In this document: positions 33,001-44,397 of the stretch, piece after piece | Layout of the letters: the number at the start of each line of letters is the position of its first letter | Position numbering within the stretch: position 1 is the first letter of the stretch | Assembly (NCBI GenBank): GCA_002118135.1 | Contig: BDIU01000089.1 | Location: 537,240 to 601,239 of the forward strand | Source: Trebouxia sp. TZW2008 | Taxonomy: Eukaryota > Chlorophyta > Trebouxiophyceae > Trebouxiales > Trebouxiaceae | Direction: 5' to 3' | DNA: 64,000 bases | The notes under the pieces: model-generated | What the model was told of the DNA's origin: nothing | The model's input: only the letters and a program-made list of their open reading frames with translations | Databases searched by the model: none | Made by a program: the position numbers and the translations under genes

Positions 33001-34528
33001 AGCAAGATCTCATGCTTGGTCCCAAAAATTTTCCATGCTTGGTCCTATCGATTTCATGACAATGCGTTGAGCTCCCAACTCCATGATGCCATTCAAGGCG
33101 CAATCTCGACTGTTGACTGCTGAGGGACTGCTGACGCACAAACTGCACTTTCATGCACACCCTGGATCAGGCATGAACAGGTTGTCATTATGCAGAAAGC
33201 TGAGGACATTTTGACTCCCGAGGGTGTGATGGAAGTGTGGCTGCTGGAGGCTGAAAATGTGCCCAAAATGGACTTTTTTGGCTCTGGTCAGCCCTTTGGC
33301 AAGTAAGTGCTCAAGTAACATTCTGCTATGAAAGACTTGTACGAGTGCCATAACAGACTTGGTTGATGGTGACAATCGCCTGTTGTATGCACTGCTACAT
33401 CTTCATGCAGCAAGCAACATTCAACAGCCTAGTGTCAAGCCTCAATGTCCCCAAACGGACTGTATCGACTCTGGTCAGCCCTATGGCAAGTCAGTGCCCA
33501 TTCACAAGTCTGACAGAACGCCTCTACCGCTGTACATGCACCTGCATGCTGACTGTATGACAATTTGATGCGCCCCCAGCAGGCCCACTACATACCAGGT
33601 CCGTTTACGATTCACATAACTCTTGCATGGGTTTCGTGTGTTATTTGTGTACCTTTTTAGTATGCAAAGTGAATCGTTCCAGGTTGTGGTCAAGGCCTCG
33701 CTCCCTGCAGCACAGCCCAGTGCAGCAGGAACGCAAGCTCAATTGGGTCCTGAGGAGGGTCATTGCGTCAATCCATATTTTGGTGAAGTTCTGGAATCCT
33801 CTTGTACTCTTGTAGTCTTGTTCTTATGTGGTCAAAGCCCCGCTTTCTGAAGCATGGCCCAGTGAAGCAGGGGCACGACCCCACTTGGGGTCCCAAGGGC
33901 GCCTCTTTTTCACCTTTACTGTGTGGTTTTCTAACACTTTTTGCATGCTTTGTGCATAATTTGGCCATAGTTCTGAATGGTTGCAGGGTGTGGTTGAGGC
34001 CTCGCTCCTTGAAGCACAGCTCAGTGAAGCGGGGCTGCAACAGTGGTGTCCTGAAGAGGCTCACGACATTCTTCGGGTCTTCAAATTTGGGACAGTTCTC
34101 ACTTAGTGCACGCACATGTGATGCATGTTTCCGGTGTGATTCGTGGTTGCAGGATGTGGTCGAGGCTTCGCCCTCTGGAACGCAGCCCAGTGAAACAGGG
34201 GCGCAACCCCAAGTGCGGCCCTCAGGAGGCCCACCACTCTTTGCTTTTTTAAATCATTTTCAACTTTTCTCCTACGCCTTCTTTGTTATCTCAATAAAGC
34301 TCTCAAATGCTTGCAGGATGTGGTTGAGGCCTCGCTCTCTGAAGCACAGCCCAGTGAAGAAAGGACGCAACCCCAAGTGGGGTCCTGAGGAGGCGCACTA
34401 CGCCATGCCTGTGCACACAAGGGTGCACCAAGTGCTCACAGTTGCTCTGCTGGACTCAGACACCGCTGGCGATGATGAGATCGGCAGGTTAGTTGATACT
34501 GCTGCGCTAAGGATGCTGTTGAATGCTG

Positions 34529-34578
<50 letters not shown>

Positions 34579-34685
34579 ATTCCTGTTGCTGCTGTTGCTG
34601 CGCACAGTTGCTCTGCTGGACTCTGACACTGCTGGGGATGATGAGATTGGCAGGCAATGCTGCTCTTGCTGTGCTTGTTGAGTCA

Positions 34686-34719
<34 letters not shown>

Positions 34720-36790
34720 AGTGCTGCTACAGATGCTGATCATTCCCACTGTGCCACTCACACTGTGCCATGCCCAAACACACCTGCATGCAACAAGTGC
34801 TCAAAGTTGCTCTGCTGGACTCTGACACTGCTGGTGATGAAATTGGCAGGTAATTTGTTACTGCTGCTGCTAAGGATGCTGTTGAACGCTGCTGATGCTG
34901 CTGTTGCTGCTCTTGTTGCGGTCGTTGCTCTTGCTTGACTCTTGACATTGTTGAGGATGAGGAGATTGGAAGGTGATGCTGCTTGTGCTGCGCTTGTTGC
35001 AGTCAACGCTGCAGTGTCTGTTGTTTTATGATGATGATGATGCATTCATTTAGTATCACATGATGTCGTGTACAGAAATTGCATGTGATTGTGATGTTTG
35101 CTACATCACCACTAATACATCTTGTGATGATGTTTGATACATCATTATAGACTCTTCATATCACATTTGCAGGGGTCATTTCAATTTGGGCAACTTGACT
35201 CCTGGCGAGTTGACAGACCTGTGGATTGACATTGGGGTGCCCAAGAAGACCGCTAGCGAGGAGAAGGGGCGGGAACGCACCAGAGACAAGATCCTAGGGT
35301 TTTTTGTGGGGGCTAAGGGCAATCAGCCCAGTGATGTTGAGGACACTAGGGTTCACATGCAGGTATGTTTGCACACAAGTGCGTCAGTCATGAAGTGTGC
35401 TGCAAGACTGGGGTCAGGTAGCATCAGCCCTGTTTGCTGCGTCTTGCGCTTGAGCACCACCACTTTGCAGCACTACACATGGAACTCTGATCATGCATAA
35501 GCAGGACACACAAGCCCTTGTACCTGCATTTAGCGGGGAGTCTCGCCATTCCAGTGGTTGAGAGCAGTTGAGGGGTGGATACTGCTGGCATTGGGTTCGA
35601 TACTGCGCACCCACCATGGCGATACTGCTGGCATGGGTTCTATACTGCTGTGATACCCAAGCTCAATCTCATGGAGAGTCTGATGGGCAATACCAGACTG
35701 TCCTCATTCAGTCTCACGTCAGCTTCCTTGACGTGGGCACCTTGAGTGAGACGCTGATACTGCAGCAGAGATGATGCAGCTGCTGTCAAACTGCTGGTGG
35801 CTGAGTCGCGTACAGCATGCTATGCTGTGAATATTAGAGTCAGAACTCCTTGCCACAACAATCAGAACAGCGCAGTCTGACACCATAACTGACTTCATAG
35901 CAATGCCGACGCAGTTGCTGTTCCACCCACTGCTGCCTGAGACAGTGAAAGCCATCAATGAGGGGCAGATGGGGGGAGCCACCCCAGACCCCACCCTCAT
36001 CAAGGACTCCCAGATGCGGCAGCTAGTGGAGCAGTTCAATCTCATGCAGGAAATGTTTGGCAACAAGGCTGCTGGACAAGTGGAAGCCAACAAACAGGTG
36101 AGATGGTTTGAATCAACCTGTATGCAACTGAAGCCCAAGCAGCTTTGCTTGGATGTCTGCACAGGACATGACAGGTTTGAAAAACCAAAAGTCAGACGAG
36201 ACAGTACCAATCGAAGTTTGTGCAATGTTACATCCTTGACTTTGCCATACGTTGAAGCATCTGGGAGCCTACTGTGAAGACATTGGTCAACCATGGATTG
36301 ACTCTTTGTGCACATGTGGGTCCTTGTAAGGCGTCTTGACTGGGCTCCCATGCAGGGCTTGGGTACTTCCAATGCAGCAGCTGCCAAGGTCGATGCTCCC
36401 ACTCCAACCACTTCAAAGAGCAATCCAGCACACGGCAGCAGCAATGTCTCAGGGGCCGACATTGCTTCTGCAAACACTTCCGGAAGCAATCTGGCACAGG
36501 GCAGTAGCAATACGTCAGGGCCTAGTCAGCAGGGTCAGACCCTGCAAGCCCTCTCACAGCAGCAGGGCGTTTCCCAGCAGGGCGTTTTGCAACAGGGCAA
36601 TTCCGCACAGGGCGGTTTGCAACAATTGCAGAGCCGACAGGGCCCTCTACAGCAGAACCTAGCAGGGTCGAGCCTGCAGGGTAGCTCAGGAATTGTGCCA
36701 GGATTTGGCACTGGACAGGGGGTTCTGCCAGGGTCTGGCGGGGCAGAAGCCCCCAAGCCGGGGGGTTGTGCCAGGGTTTGGCAGGCCTGA
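30077..36790 (+). CDS. SMP-domain/C2-domain lipid-transfer protein (extended-synaptotagmin type)
   Basis: Ten exons in phase: 30077-30121, 30180-30582, 30967-31078, 31217-31511, 32398-32565, 33196-33302, 34317-34487, 35173-35362, 35915-36097, 36356-36790 (702 residues). The N-terminal 150 residues are polar. The SMP domain runs from RMWPYITEAG through FDLGNVPPTIEDVRVFPG, LEFDFEWRGHQDI and VSDISLKGRLRTTLIPLLFN to VAFVDPPKLDFDLRLP. A single C2-like domain follows: EGVMEVWLLEAENVPKMDFF, RNPKWGPEEAH, VLTVALLDSDTAGDDEIGR. A Gln/Gly/Ser-rich tail (QQGVSQQGVLQQG) ends it. SMP proteins bridge ER and plasma membrane and move lipids; C2 domains bind membrane. The first two exons are the weakest part. 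Introns carry several arrays of decayed exon copies. Confidence 0.82.
30537..30685 (+). repeat. Duplicated donor end of SMP gene exon 2
   Basis: AATGCTGATGCTAGCATGAA followed by GGGTTCATGGCT and CACAGCTCATAG/gtga occurs at 30537-30586 and again at 30630-30683. Both ATAG/gtga sites look usable; the first keeps the model phase, and the second would need read-through of a TGA at 30597. Confidence 0.75.
32132..32196 (+). repeat. Minisatellite of about 15 bp
   Basis: ATGAGTAAACG(G/A)ACATG-type units repeat about four times just upstream of the duplicated SMP exon. Confidence 0.8.
32209..32565 (+). repeat. 189-bp tandem duplication of an SMP-domain exon
   Basis: Copy 1 (32209-32397) and copy 2 (32398-32565) both follow an acceptor and encode VAFVDPPKLDFDLRLPSDSH onward. 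Copy 1 has no donor and runs into TAG at 32395-32397, whose AG is the acceptor of copy 2. Copy 2 ends at a good donor (gtagga) in phase. Copy 1 is therefore a skipped or poison exon. Confidence 0.85.
33675..34420 (+). repeat. Five tandem copies of the C2-exon start
   Basis: GTGGT(C/T)(A/G)AGGCCTCGCT..CTGAAGCACAGCCCAGTGAAG-type units lie at about 33683, 33829, 33988, 34153 and 34318, spaced roughly 145-165 bp. Only the last keeps the frame encoding MWLRPRSLKHSPVKKGRNPK and continues to a donor. The earlier four have stops or frame breaks. Confidence 0.85.
34430..34975 (+). repeat. Four tandem copies of the C2-exon donor end
   Basis: GTTGCTCTGCTGGACTC(A/T)GA then CAC.GCTGG.GATGA.GA.AT.GGCAGG occurs at 34440, 34603, 34805 and (most decayed) 34924. 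The first belongs to the functional exon ending 34487. The others lie 3' of it, each retaining a GCAGGT- or GAAGGT-like donor. Confidence 0.8.
34526..34720 (+). repeat. (GCT)n / (TGC)n microsatellites
   Basis: An interrupted run of about 16 GCT triplets at 34526-34575 and about 11 TGC triplets at 34688-34720 sit inside the decayed exon-end array. Poly-Gln and poly-Leu frames on either strand here are artefacts. Confidence 0.9.
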
Positions 36791-38629
36791 AGGGCAGGGC
36801 ACTGGGACACGGCTTCCTTAGGCACTAGGCACAAATGAGTGGCTCTCACTAGTTTGGGTCTGATGTCATGCTCGAGTGCAGAAATCTCCCTTGCTGCATC
36901 TGCAGTGTTGTGAACTGGGTTGCTTGTGTTCACTCACAAGCTGAGGCAAACTTGAGCCGTGCATGTCATAGGATAACAAACCCTTTGTGACCTCTTGAGA
37001 GCCCATGTGTGAGATGGCCCCACAGGGATGTTCACCACCTGACAGACTGTGCAGCACGTTCTTGACAAGAAGCTAGAACTGTCTAGCGCACTGTAGGTCC
37101 ATGCAATTGTCTCACTGGCACAGGTTTTGCTTGTAGCATTTGCATGGTAGTACAGGATACTGGTTGTAGACGGCAGGCATAGGATGATGCTTTTACACCG
37201 TTTGGTCTATACTGGAGCTGCCTGTTTGGCTGCTGTGTTGATTTGTTCATGATCAAGCTGAGGTCTGTACTGACGTGTCGAGCACATTTCAGAGAGCTGT
37301 ACAGCACAGCTGTTAATGCCGCATAATTGAGGCGGTGCTACGAGACTGAAACCCAAACAAACAGCAGGAGCGATTGCGGCACTTGCAGCAAAGATGCATA
37401 GAGCGTTGCCTTAGCCAGCAGTTGCAGCATTCAACCAAACCTCACAAGCAATCATGGTTTTACAAATCTGCTCAGTTGTTCAGCACTTGCGTGAATGGCA
37501 AGGTGCGCATGAGCATCCATGCTCAATGCTGACATTGGCGGTCTATCAAACTGGGAGCTCAAAGTTAAGGCAGTACATTGCTGCCCAACGCGCTATGATA
37601 CCATGATCTTCCACTTTCACTATGTGCCTGTCATCATTAGATAGCATACCAAGTCAAAACGGTTGTACTAGGGGGAGAAATGGAGTGCAAGAAATGTTTG
37701 CATGCCCTGGGGCAGTTGCTGTTGCCACCTGCATAGTTGCGTTCTGTACTTCTCCAGCTGTAGGGTGAAACAGCTTAAGTAAATGCCTCAGGCATAATTG
37801 ACCATCAATGGCTGCCCCAGTATGTCCGTAATGGCATGGCAGTGCTGCATTGTATGTTGGGCAAAGACGATAGTGTAAAGTTGCCAGGCTACAGCTTATG
37901 TTGGGCAGGGACAGTAGTGTAAGAGTGCCAGTCCTCAGTTTATCTAAGTGGTGATCTAGAAGTCGGCCCCCAAAAGTGTGCTGACGAACAAACGTTGGAG
38001 TGTCGTCCTCGGTTTGTAATCAGTCGTGCTTCCGTGGCATGCACAGCACGTATGATAAAGTGCAGTAGACAGCTGAAAGCTCCAACATCATGACGGTCAG
38101 TCCTAGTGATACCATTAGATTCTCATTCCTGTTCTCCACAATACAGTGCTCTGGCAAATCCTGCAAAGGCACATCACACGTTCACCACAGATCTAGAACC
38201 TTACCACCCAAAAAGGATGCAAAATGCATTGGCTCAGCAGCCATCAGCGCTGGAGCATGGACAGTGATGCGATGCATGAGGCGGGCACCAGGGCGTATCG
38301 CAAACAGCACTGCATAGGGCCAATGACAGGAAGGGTGCAGATACTGTATGTTGGCTCAGCTGCACGGAATACTCAGCAGGCGCATGCATTCTTGAAGACA
38401 TCCCCGCGTTCCCCAGACAGCATGGCCATGGCAAAGCTAGATGCACTCACTAGCCTTGTCGCTTGCATGCAGTTCATGCTAGGGCTGGCATTGCACATAC
38501 AAGCAGCCCCTAATGTGGCAACTGCAACTTGCCGGAAAATGTCAAAGGATGTGGTTGTGGTAGCATATAGAAAGAAAGCTGGCGACATAGCTGCATCTGC
38601 AACCCATGAAAGTGACCGTGTTCAAACTC
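36791..38629. other. Intergenic, convergent
   Basis: No supported gene in 1.8 kb. A plus-strand frame at 38224-38742 and a minus-strand frame at 38373-38588 have mixed composition and no consistent splice partners. A local repeat, (G)TTGGGCA..GAC(A/G).TAGTGTAA, occurs at 37857-37879 and 37899-37922; each copy contains TGTAA. Confidence 0.45.
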
Positions 38630-41600
38630 TCATGCCTGATACTGTGGCCTGCAATGAACCTGCAAGTGTCCCTCACTTGCAGGAAGCTGCTGTGTTTGCT
38701 CATGAAGGCGCAGCCTTATCTGCAAGAAGTTGCTGTTTGTGACCAATTCATGCTGATGGACATTGATTCTCACCTGCAGGAAGTTGCTATGCTTGACCAT
38801 TTCATGCTGGTGAAGGGTGGCCAGAAACTGGTTGGTGAAGTCCTGCTGCCGTTTTGTTCTGTGGTCCTGTAACTCTTCAAGCTCTCGCCCTTGTCCTGCT
38901 GGGTCGAGCTTGTGGTAGCTGTCTTCAGTTGCTCTTGTCAGCGCTGCTTGCATGTGGTGCACCTCACTTGCAGCCTGCACACAATGCATCACTGCTGAAA
39001 GCTTTTGTGAAAGGATCCTTAGAGGCTACAGCTTGCGCCGTTGCCCTGCAGGATCTAATTTGTGGTAGCTGTCTTCACTTGGCCTTGCCAGGGCTGCTTG
39101 CATATGGTGAACCTCATTTGCAGCCTGCACACAATGCATCACTGCTGAGAAGTCTGCTTTGAGAGAAGTGTCATGTAGCTCCTGCACTTCACGCCCTTGC
39201 CCTGCGGGATCTGGCTTGTGGTAGCTGTCCTCTGTTGCCCTTGCCAGGGCTGCTTGCATACGGTGAACCTCACTTGCAGCCTGCACACAATGCATCACTG
39301 CTGAGAAGCCTACTGTGGGAGAAGTGTTGCGTAGATCCTGCAGTTTGCGCCCCTTGCCCTGCAGGATCTAATTTGTGGTAGCTGTCCTCTGTTGCTTGCG
39401 GCAGGGCTGCTTGCATGTGGTGCACCTTACTTGCAGCCTGCACACAAGGCATTGCCAATCAAACTATTCTTCCTGTCTGAGCAAATACATGCTCTGGCAA
39501 GAGTCTGACAATGCACGGTGGCCTGTCAAAGAGCGTGATAGCTGTCCTCTGTTGGTCATTCCCAAGCTGCTTGCATATGGTACACCTCACTTGCAGCCTG
39601 CACACACTGCATCACTTCTTAAGATCTTGCTGTGAGAAAAGCTATCGCAGCTCCTGCAGTTCACGCCCTTGCCCTGCTGGGTCAAGCCTGTGGTAGCTGT
39701 CTTCAGTTGCTCTTGTCAGCGCTGCTTGCATGTGGTGCACCTTACTTGCAGCCTGCACATAAGGCATTGCCAATCAAGCTATTCTTCCTGGCAGGGACAA
39801 ACCAAAGCACAGGAAAGGGTTTGGCCATTTGGCCACAGTGTCACTGTACAATGCAAGCTAGAGCTGACAATCCTGAACCTCATAGAACTCAATCAGCCAC
39901 CCTCCATCAACACTGAGACACTCATGCACTGACACCATGCTGAGACACTTAACAGTATGGGAATAGCAACGAAGAACACCTGGGACCAAGCCAGGTATAT
40001 TAAGAATGAGTTTGTGCAGTCATAAGCCATTGTATCATCACATCCCCTGGTTGATGCTTCTTGTTTTCATACACCTGCTAATCAAGGCTGACACATTGGC
40101 ACCAGCACTGCACGCTGTGCATGATCTACATTGTATGCAAGCAGTCCGTACTCCCTTGCTAATTATCTGCACCAGTTTGCTGGAGTCTTGCTCTGGCAGC
40201 TGGAAGTGGTCAGCTGGCGAGCCTGATGAGTAAGCGCTCAGCATGTCCAATGTTGTTCAAGCGGGGCATGAACAACATCTACAGTAGAAGTGTGAGCATG
40301 GTTGCACAAAAGACTGAGACAGCGCAAGGCATGTAAAAGGTGATGCTCAGGGGTCCAACAGCAATTGATACCTGCACCAATTTGCTGGAGTCTTGCTCTG
40401 GCAGCTGGAAGCGGTCAGCTGGTGAGCCTGACGAGTAAGCACTGAGTAAGGCCTGTAAGCCATTCTCATACTCCTGGAACACCTCTGAGCCGTCGTGCCC
40501 TTCCTCATACTTGTGAATCACCTTATCTATCACCTGCACGCCACAAAATGGGTTGACCATATCCATCATCTGCACAACCAGAATGAGCTGCTTGCAGAGC
40601 CCCTCATGCGTATGAAAGACCTTGTCTTCGCATTGCAAGCTGCTCTCATACTCCTGGAACACCTTTGAGCCATCGTGCCCTTCCTTATACTTGTGAGTCA
40701 CCTTGTCTATCACCTGCACATCACCAATTGGCCGCTTGCAGCTGTTTGCATGTATACAGGGGTTGCAGCTCGCTCTGTAAACTATTACTGCATTGTCTTA
40801 CACCTGCACAGCACACCCTGGCCGCTTGCAGTTTTTCTTGTAGTTACGCATCACCTTAGCTATCACCTGCACAACACAGATTGGCCGCTTGCACTCTATG
40901 TTATACTTGTGATTCACCTTGTCTATCACCTGCGCAGCGTAATTATGCCATTTTCGACCTTCCTCCAACTTGTACATCGCATCTGAGCCGTTCTGCCCTT
41001 CCTCACACTTGATCAACACCTTGTTCAATGCCTGCACAGCACAGTCTTGCCAACTGCGGTCGTCGTCCTGTTGTCAGCATGTTCATGATACACGCATGGT
41101 CATGCAAGTTACCCGTACATTTGAAATCAGCCTTGCCTGCTATTTTGCCCACGTGTACGAACAAGTCATGCATGGCAGCCAGCCCTACTCAAAGCAGCTT
41201 TCCCTATGTCGTTGTGGAATAGAGCAGGCGCCAAAGTACATGCATGCAAAACTGTGTAGCAAACAGTCAGCAGCAAGCATCGACTGGTGAGCAACCATCC
41301 CATGCACGCAGCATGTATCAGCATTGATCAGCATTCATTCAGCGCCCAAGTAGAAAAGCTCAGTCAGCATGCAGTGTCTACTCAGTACCAAGCCTTACTT
41401 ACATCATCTGCTGCCTTGACTCGGCTTCGCAAGTCCTCCTTCTCATGCGGGCTCAGCTGATAGATCTGTGACTCCGTCATGTTTGGGTGGTTCAGTATGG
41501 TGTCCAGCAGGTTGTCAGCATGTAGTTTCAGCGTCCTCATCTTTGCCTGCGACGGATAGGTTTGACTTGACGAATGTATGCGAGCATTGCTGATGGCAGC

Positions 41601-44264
41601 TTGTTTGAACTGATAAGTGCTTCTGCGTGTAACTAGCTGGGTTGACGCAAACGCTCAAACTGCACAGTTTGCGTGAGTCTACCAGTGTCTTGACTGCATG
41701 ACAGTGGGTGGCTTCAAATGCCAAGTCTGTAGGGCAATGATGCTCAGCAGGGCAGTTTCCTCCCCAAATTACACAAGTGACATGAGTTCACCAGCCTTCT
41801 GAATGCATTACAAGGGGTTTGCTGTGAGTGTGTGGGATATGTGGCAGTAGGATTTGGAAAGGGCATTTGTTTCACACCTGAATATAGCCATGGTCGCCGT
41901 TCTTGAGTGCGTCCTGAGCTTGATTCAGTTGCATTTGCTTGACAGCTCCGATTTGGATTCCGCTGAGCATGTCATCCATCTACATTGTCACACACATGTA
42001 TTGTAGTTAGCCCTTGTGACAATGCTGACATAGTGAGCTACCCTTGCCAGGATGGTTACTAGATCTTATTCCAAACTCTTGCATCTGAAGTGTATGCATC
42101 TGATCGCTCTCACAGCAACATAAGATGCACAACGCATATGGCTTACAGTCCTTTCATATGCTACATTGCCCTCGCAGCTGCCGAGGGCCAGCTGTCAGTG
42201 ACAATGTTATCGAACAGATATCAGTGAGAGTTTTCAGGAGGGGTGCAGTGGGCAGGCTTACCTCATTCATGCGCACGTACAGCTTGGTAATGACCTCAGC
42301 CTGCTTCTGCTGCTCCAGCATGCGCTCTGTGGCCAAGCTCCTAGTATACAGCTCAGCCAGCGCACAATCTACCTTGGCCTCCCTGTTCACCTAAAGCCAC
42401 CATGATACTTGATGTATTGCTTCAGCTTTGAGGTATTGTAGAACACACTGTTGTCCCCCTGAAGACGATGTCTCAGTCTGAATTGAGGCTCCTGATGTGA
42501 AGCTTTGCCAAGGCAAAAACCCATTGCCTGTTCACCTGCAACAAGACAATGCTTTCATGCACTTGCATTTTGCACTTGGTCAGCGGCTCTTTTCCATGCT
42601 TTGTCATTGGATAGGTCTAAATCAACTTGGGCTTTGGTATACAGTTCTGCCAGCACACAGTCCACCTTTGCCTTGCAGTGCACCTGTAACAAGATGTTGC
42701 TTTGACATTCGCAGTTGGTCAGCGGCTCTTTTGCATGCTTTGGTATTGGACAGGTATTTGTTTGACTTCAAGCTTGGTACAACTCTGCTAGCGCAGCATC
42801 CATCCTGGTCTTCCTGTCACCCGAAAGAATATGGCTTGAGGTTCTGATGTACAGCTCTTAACAACATTCATGTCAGGCTTTTGGTGCAGAGCTCTGCAGA
42901 ACACATAAACCTACAAGGTATGATGTGCTACCCTGCAGATGACAATGATCTTGAGCTATGACATTGCTTTAGCACATCAAGCTAATGGTCTACAAGATCG
43001 TCATGTTCATGCTACAGGTCACAGCTTGGACATCAGCTGTGTCTTGTCACTTTCAACAGCCTGCAGAGCTTTTCTGGACGGCACTGTTTCAGATCAGACT
43101 GTCTATGCCAACAAGCTGACACAGCCTCAATACACACACTCTCTGTAGGTGCCATGATGTTCTGTAGATAATTAAGTCAAAGACACACATACCCACTAGG
43201 CGTCAAAATCTTGTGAATATACGTGAGTCAAAGACACAAGTGCTCACCAGGTGCTGTATGTTTCTGCTATCAAATAAGTCAACAAGGCCTTGCTTAAGCA
43301 TCTCACCTCAGCCACGAATTCGAAGGCCAGCAGCAACCCAACCAATGCCAAAGTCAAGCTAGCAATGACCATGTGGGTATTGCGTGTCTTGGACCCCAAC
43401 ACAGCTGTGACGCCGGCCCCCAGCAGCAACATACCCAGAACCTGAGACAAGACCAATGTCAGCACTGGGTGTTTGTCAGCATTATAACTGCCTCCACAGA
43501 AACAACAACAGAAATAGACAGGACACAGCTGCATCTTTGCAATGATGAGAGCGCCTGAAGCATTGGGTCTATATACACCTGACCAAGCAGCTCTGCAGCA
43601 CCAAAAGACTTCAGGTATGTCAACAGCATGACAACAAGGCCCACTGCAGACAGCATCAGTCCCAGCTGAAAGGCTGCTGCCTGCCATTTGGAGGCACCTG
43701 CAACAAGCGTGATGTAAGATCTCAGGCTTAGTTGTGACCAACGACTGAGCTGAGAAGTGTGACGGCTCACTTTTCCTGTGATCCAGTCCAAAGATGTCCT
43801 GCATGCCTCTGCAAGTTGCCAAAGGACTTCTTCTGTCGAGGTCGAGACAAGGACAGATCTGTCTACCTGTAAACCCTTGTTGCCTATAGCAGCCTCGCGT
43901 GCAAAGTCAAGATTCGGATAGGTTTGCAAGCAGGGCTGTCAAGGAGAAGGTCCCTCCACACGGTCGGATCAAGCGACGAGCAGCCTGTAAAGGCTATTAT
44001 CTTTCGGCTAGCAGCAGGTGCGCATACCTGCAGGCCTCCTTTCAACGCCTGCATGGTGATGCGGATCGCTTCCGGCGCAGCGACAGGCTGCTGCTCTCGG
44101 ACCCATCGAGCTAATCCTGACGCCGTCAAGGTCGTAAGTACGGCGCTACGGAAAAGTACGCTCGTTGTACGCTCGTGAGTCCTCACGGGCCGCGTACGCA
44201 ATGCCGTGCACCCGTGGAGCATTGACTTGTACAGGTGCTGCATGCGCAGCATCCAGCTGAGCAA
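38630..44264 (-). CDS. Membrane-anchored coiled-coil protein, unknown function (about 506 residues)
   Basis: Nine exons in phase 0: 44028-44264, 43771-43935, 43579-43680, 43307-43441, 42262-42390, 41878-41979, 41403-41546, 40372-40533, 38630-38974. The N-terminus is basic. Two hydrophobic blocks (FQLGLMLSAVGLVVMLLTYL and VLGMLLLGAGVTAVLG, then VIASLTLALVGLLLAFEFVA) form two or three membrane passes. The long C-terminal part is helical and charged (VNREAKVDCALAELYTRSLA, TLKLHADNLLDTILNHPNMT, VIDKVIHKYEEGHDGSEVFQ, AASEVHHMQAALTRATEDSY). I do not recognise the family; the architecture suggests an organelle or nuclear-envelope scaffold. The first exon's start and the end of the last exon (open to 38630) are least certain. 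At least three introns contain arrays of decayed exon copies. Confidence 0.55.
38878..39765. repeat. Six tandem copies of a coiled-coil exon start
   Basis: Plus-strand units GTGGTAGCTGTC(T/C)TC.GTTGC then GCTGCTTGCAT.TGGTG.ACCT and CACTTGCAGCCTGCACACAA recur with ends near 38974, 39130, 39290, 39440, 39600 and 39757. On the minus strand each has a TGTGCAG acceptor and encodes QAASEVHHMQAAL-like residues. Only the most 3' copy in gene direction (38974) continues to the rest of the protein. Confidence 0.85.
40140..41040. repeat. Array of decayed copies of exon 8 of the membrane coiled-coil gene
   Basis: Minus-strand GTGATAGA(C/T)AAGGTGA(C/T)TC and ACAAGTAT..GGAAGGGCACGA begins recur at about 40533 (functional), 40714, 40875, 40935 and 41029. 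The exon tail (CTGGCAGCTGGAAG.GGTCAG on the plus strand) is repeated at 40193 and 40396. Copies lie on both sides but most are 5' of the functional one. Confidence 0.8.
42262..42830. repeat. Decayed copies of exon 5 of the membrane coiled-coil gene
   Basis: The exon start (plus strand TACAGCTC.GCCAGCGCACA then TC.ACCTTGGCCT..C.GTTCACCT) recurs at about 42637-42690 (ACAGTTCTGCCAGCACACAG) and 42776-42822 (ACAACTCTGCTAGCGCAGCA). A flank (TTGGTCAGCGGCTCTTT.CAT) also repeats at 42575 and 42715. Confidence 0.75.
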
Positions 44265-44397
44265 CTTGCCAGTACGCCAGATACGTCCACGCTATTTGTC
44301 TTCCCATCGGCCTGCAAACGATCTGCTGTTTTCTCTGCCATCCTGACGGCGTACACAAGGACACTTGCCGGGCATGCAGACTGATCAAGGTCCACTG
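44265..44397. promoter_or_regulatory. Very short divergent promoter
   Basis: About 130 bp (as little as 109 bp if ataxin-3 starts at the in-frame ATG at 44374) separates the minus-strand membrane protein start from ataxin-3. Both transcripts must start within or just beyond this stretch. If the minus-strand first exon starts at a later ATG, the spacer is longer. Confidence 0.45.

Noticed and set aside
34436..34761. Poly-Gln and poly-Leu frames
   Set aside because: These are translations of GCT/TGC microsatellites inside decayed exon copies, with no splice context.
36308..36933. A minus-strand Cys-rich frame opposite the Gln-rich tail
   Set aside because: It is the complement of the CAG-rich plus-strand exon that joins in phase to the SMP-C2 gene.
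38878..39765. A CRISPR-like array of regularly spaced repeats
   Set aside because: Repeats are long, diverged and coding-derived, and their spacers are also related. They are exon copies in a eukaryotic intron.
43244..43822. A tetraspanin-like reading of the hydrophobic minus-strand exons
   Set aside because: No large extracellular loop with the CCG motif is present; the hydrophobic blocks lead into a long coiled coil.
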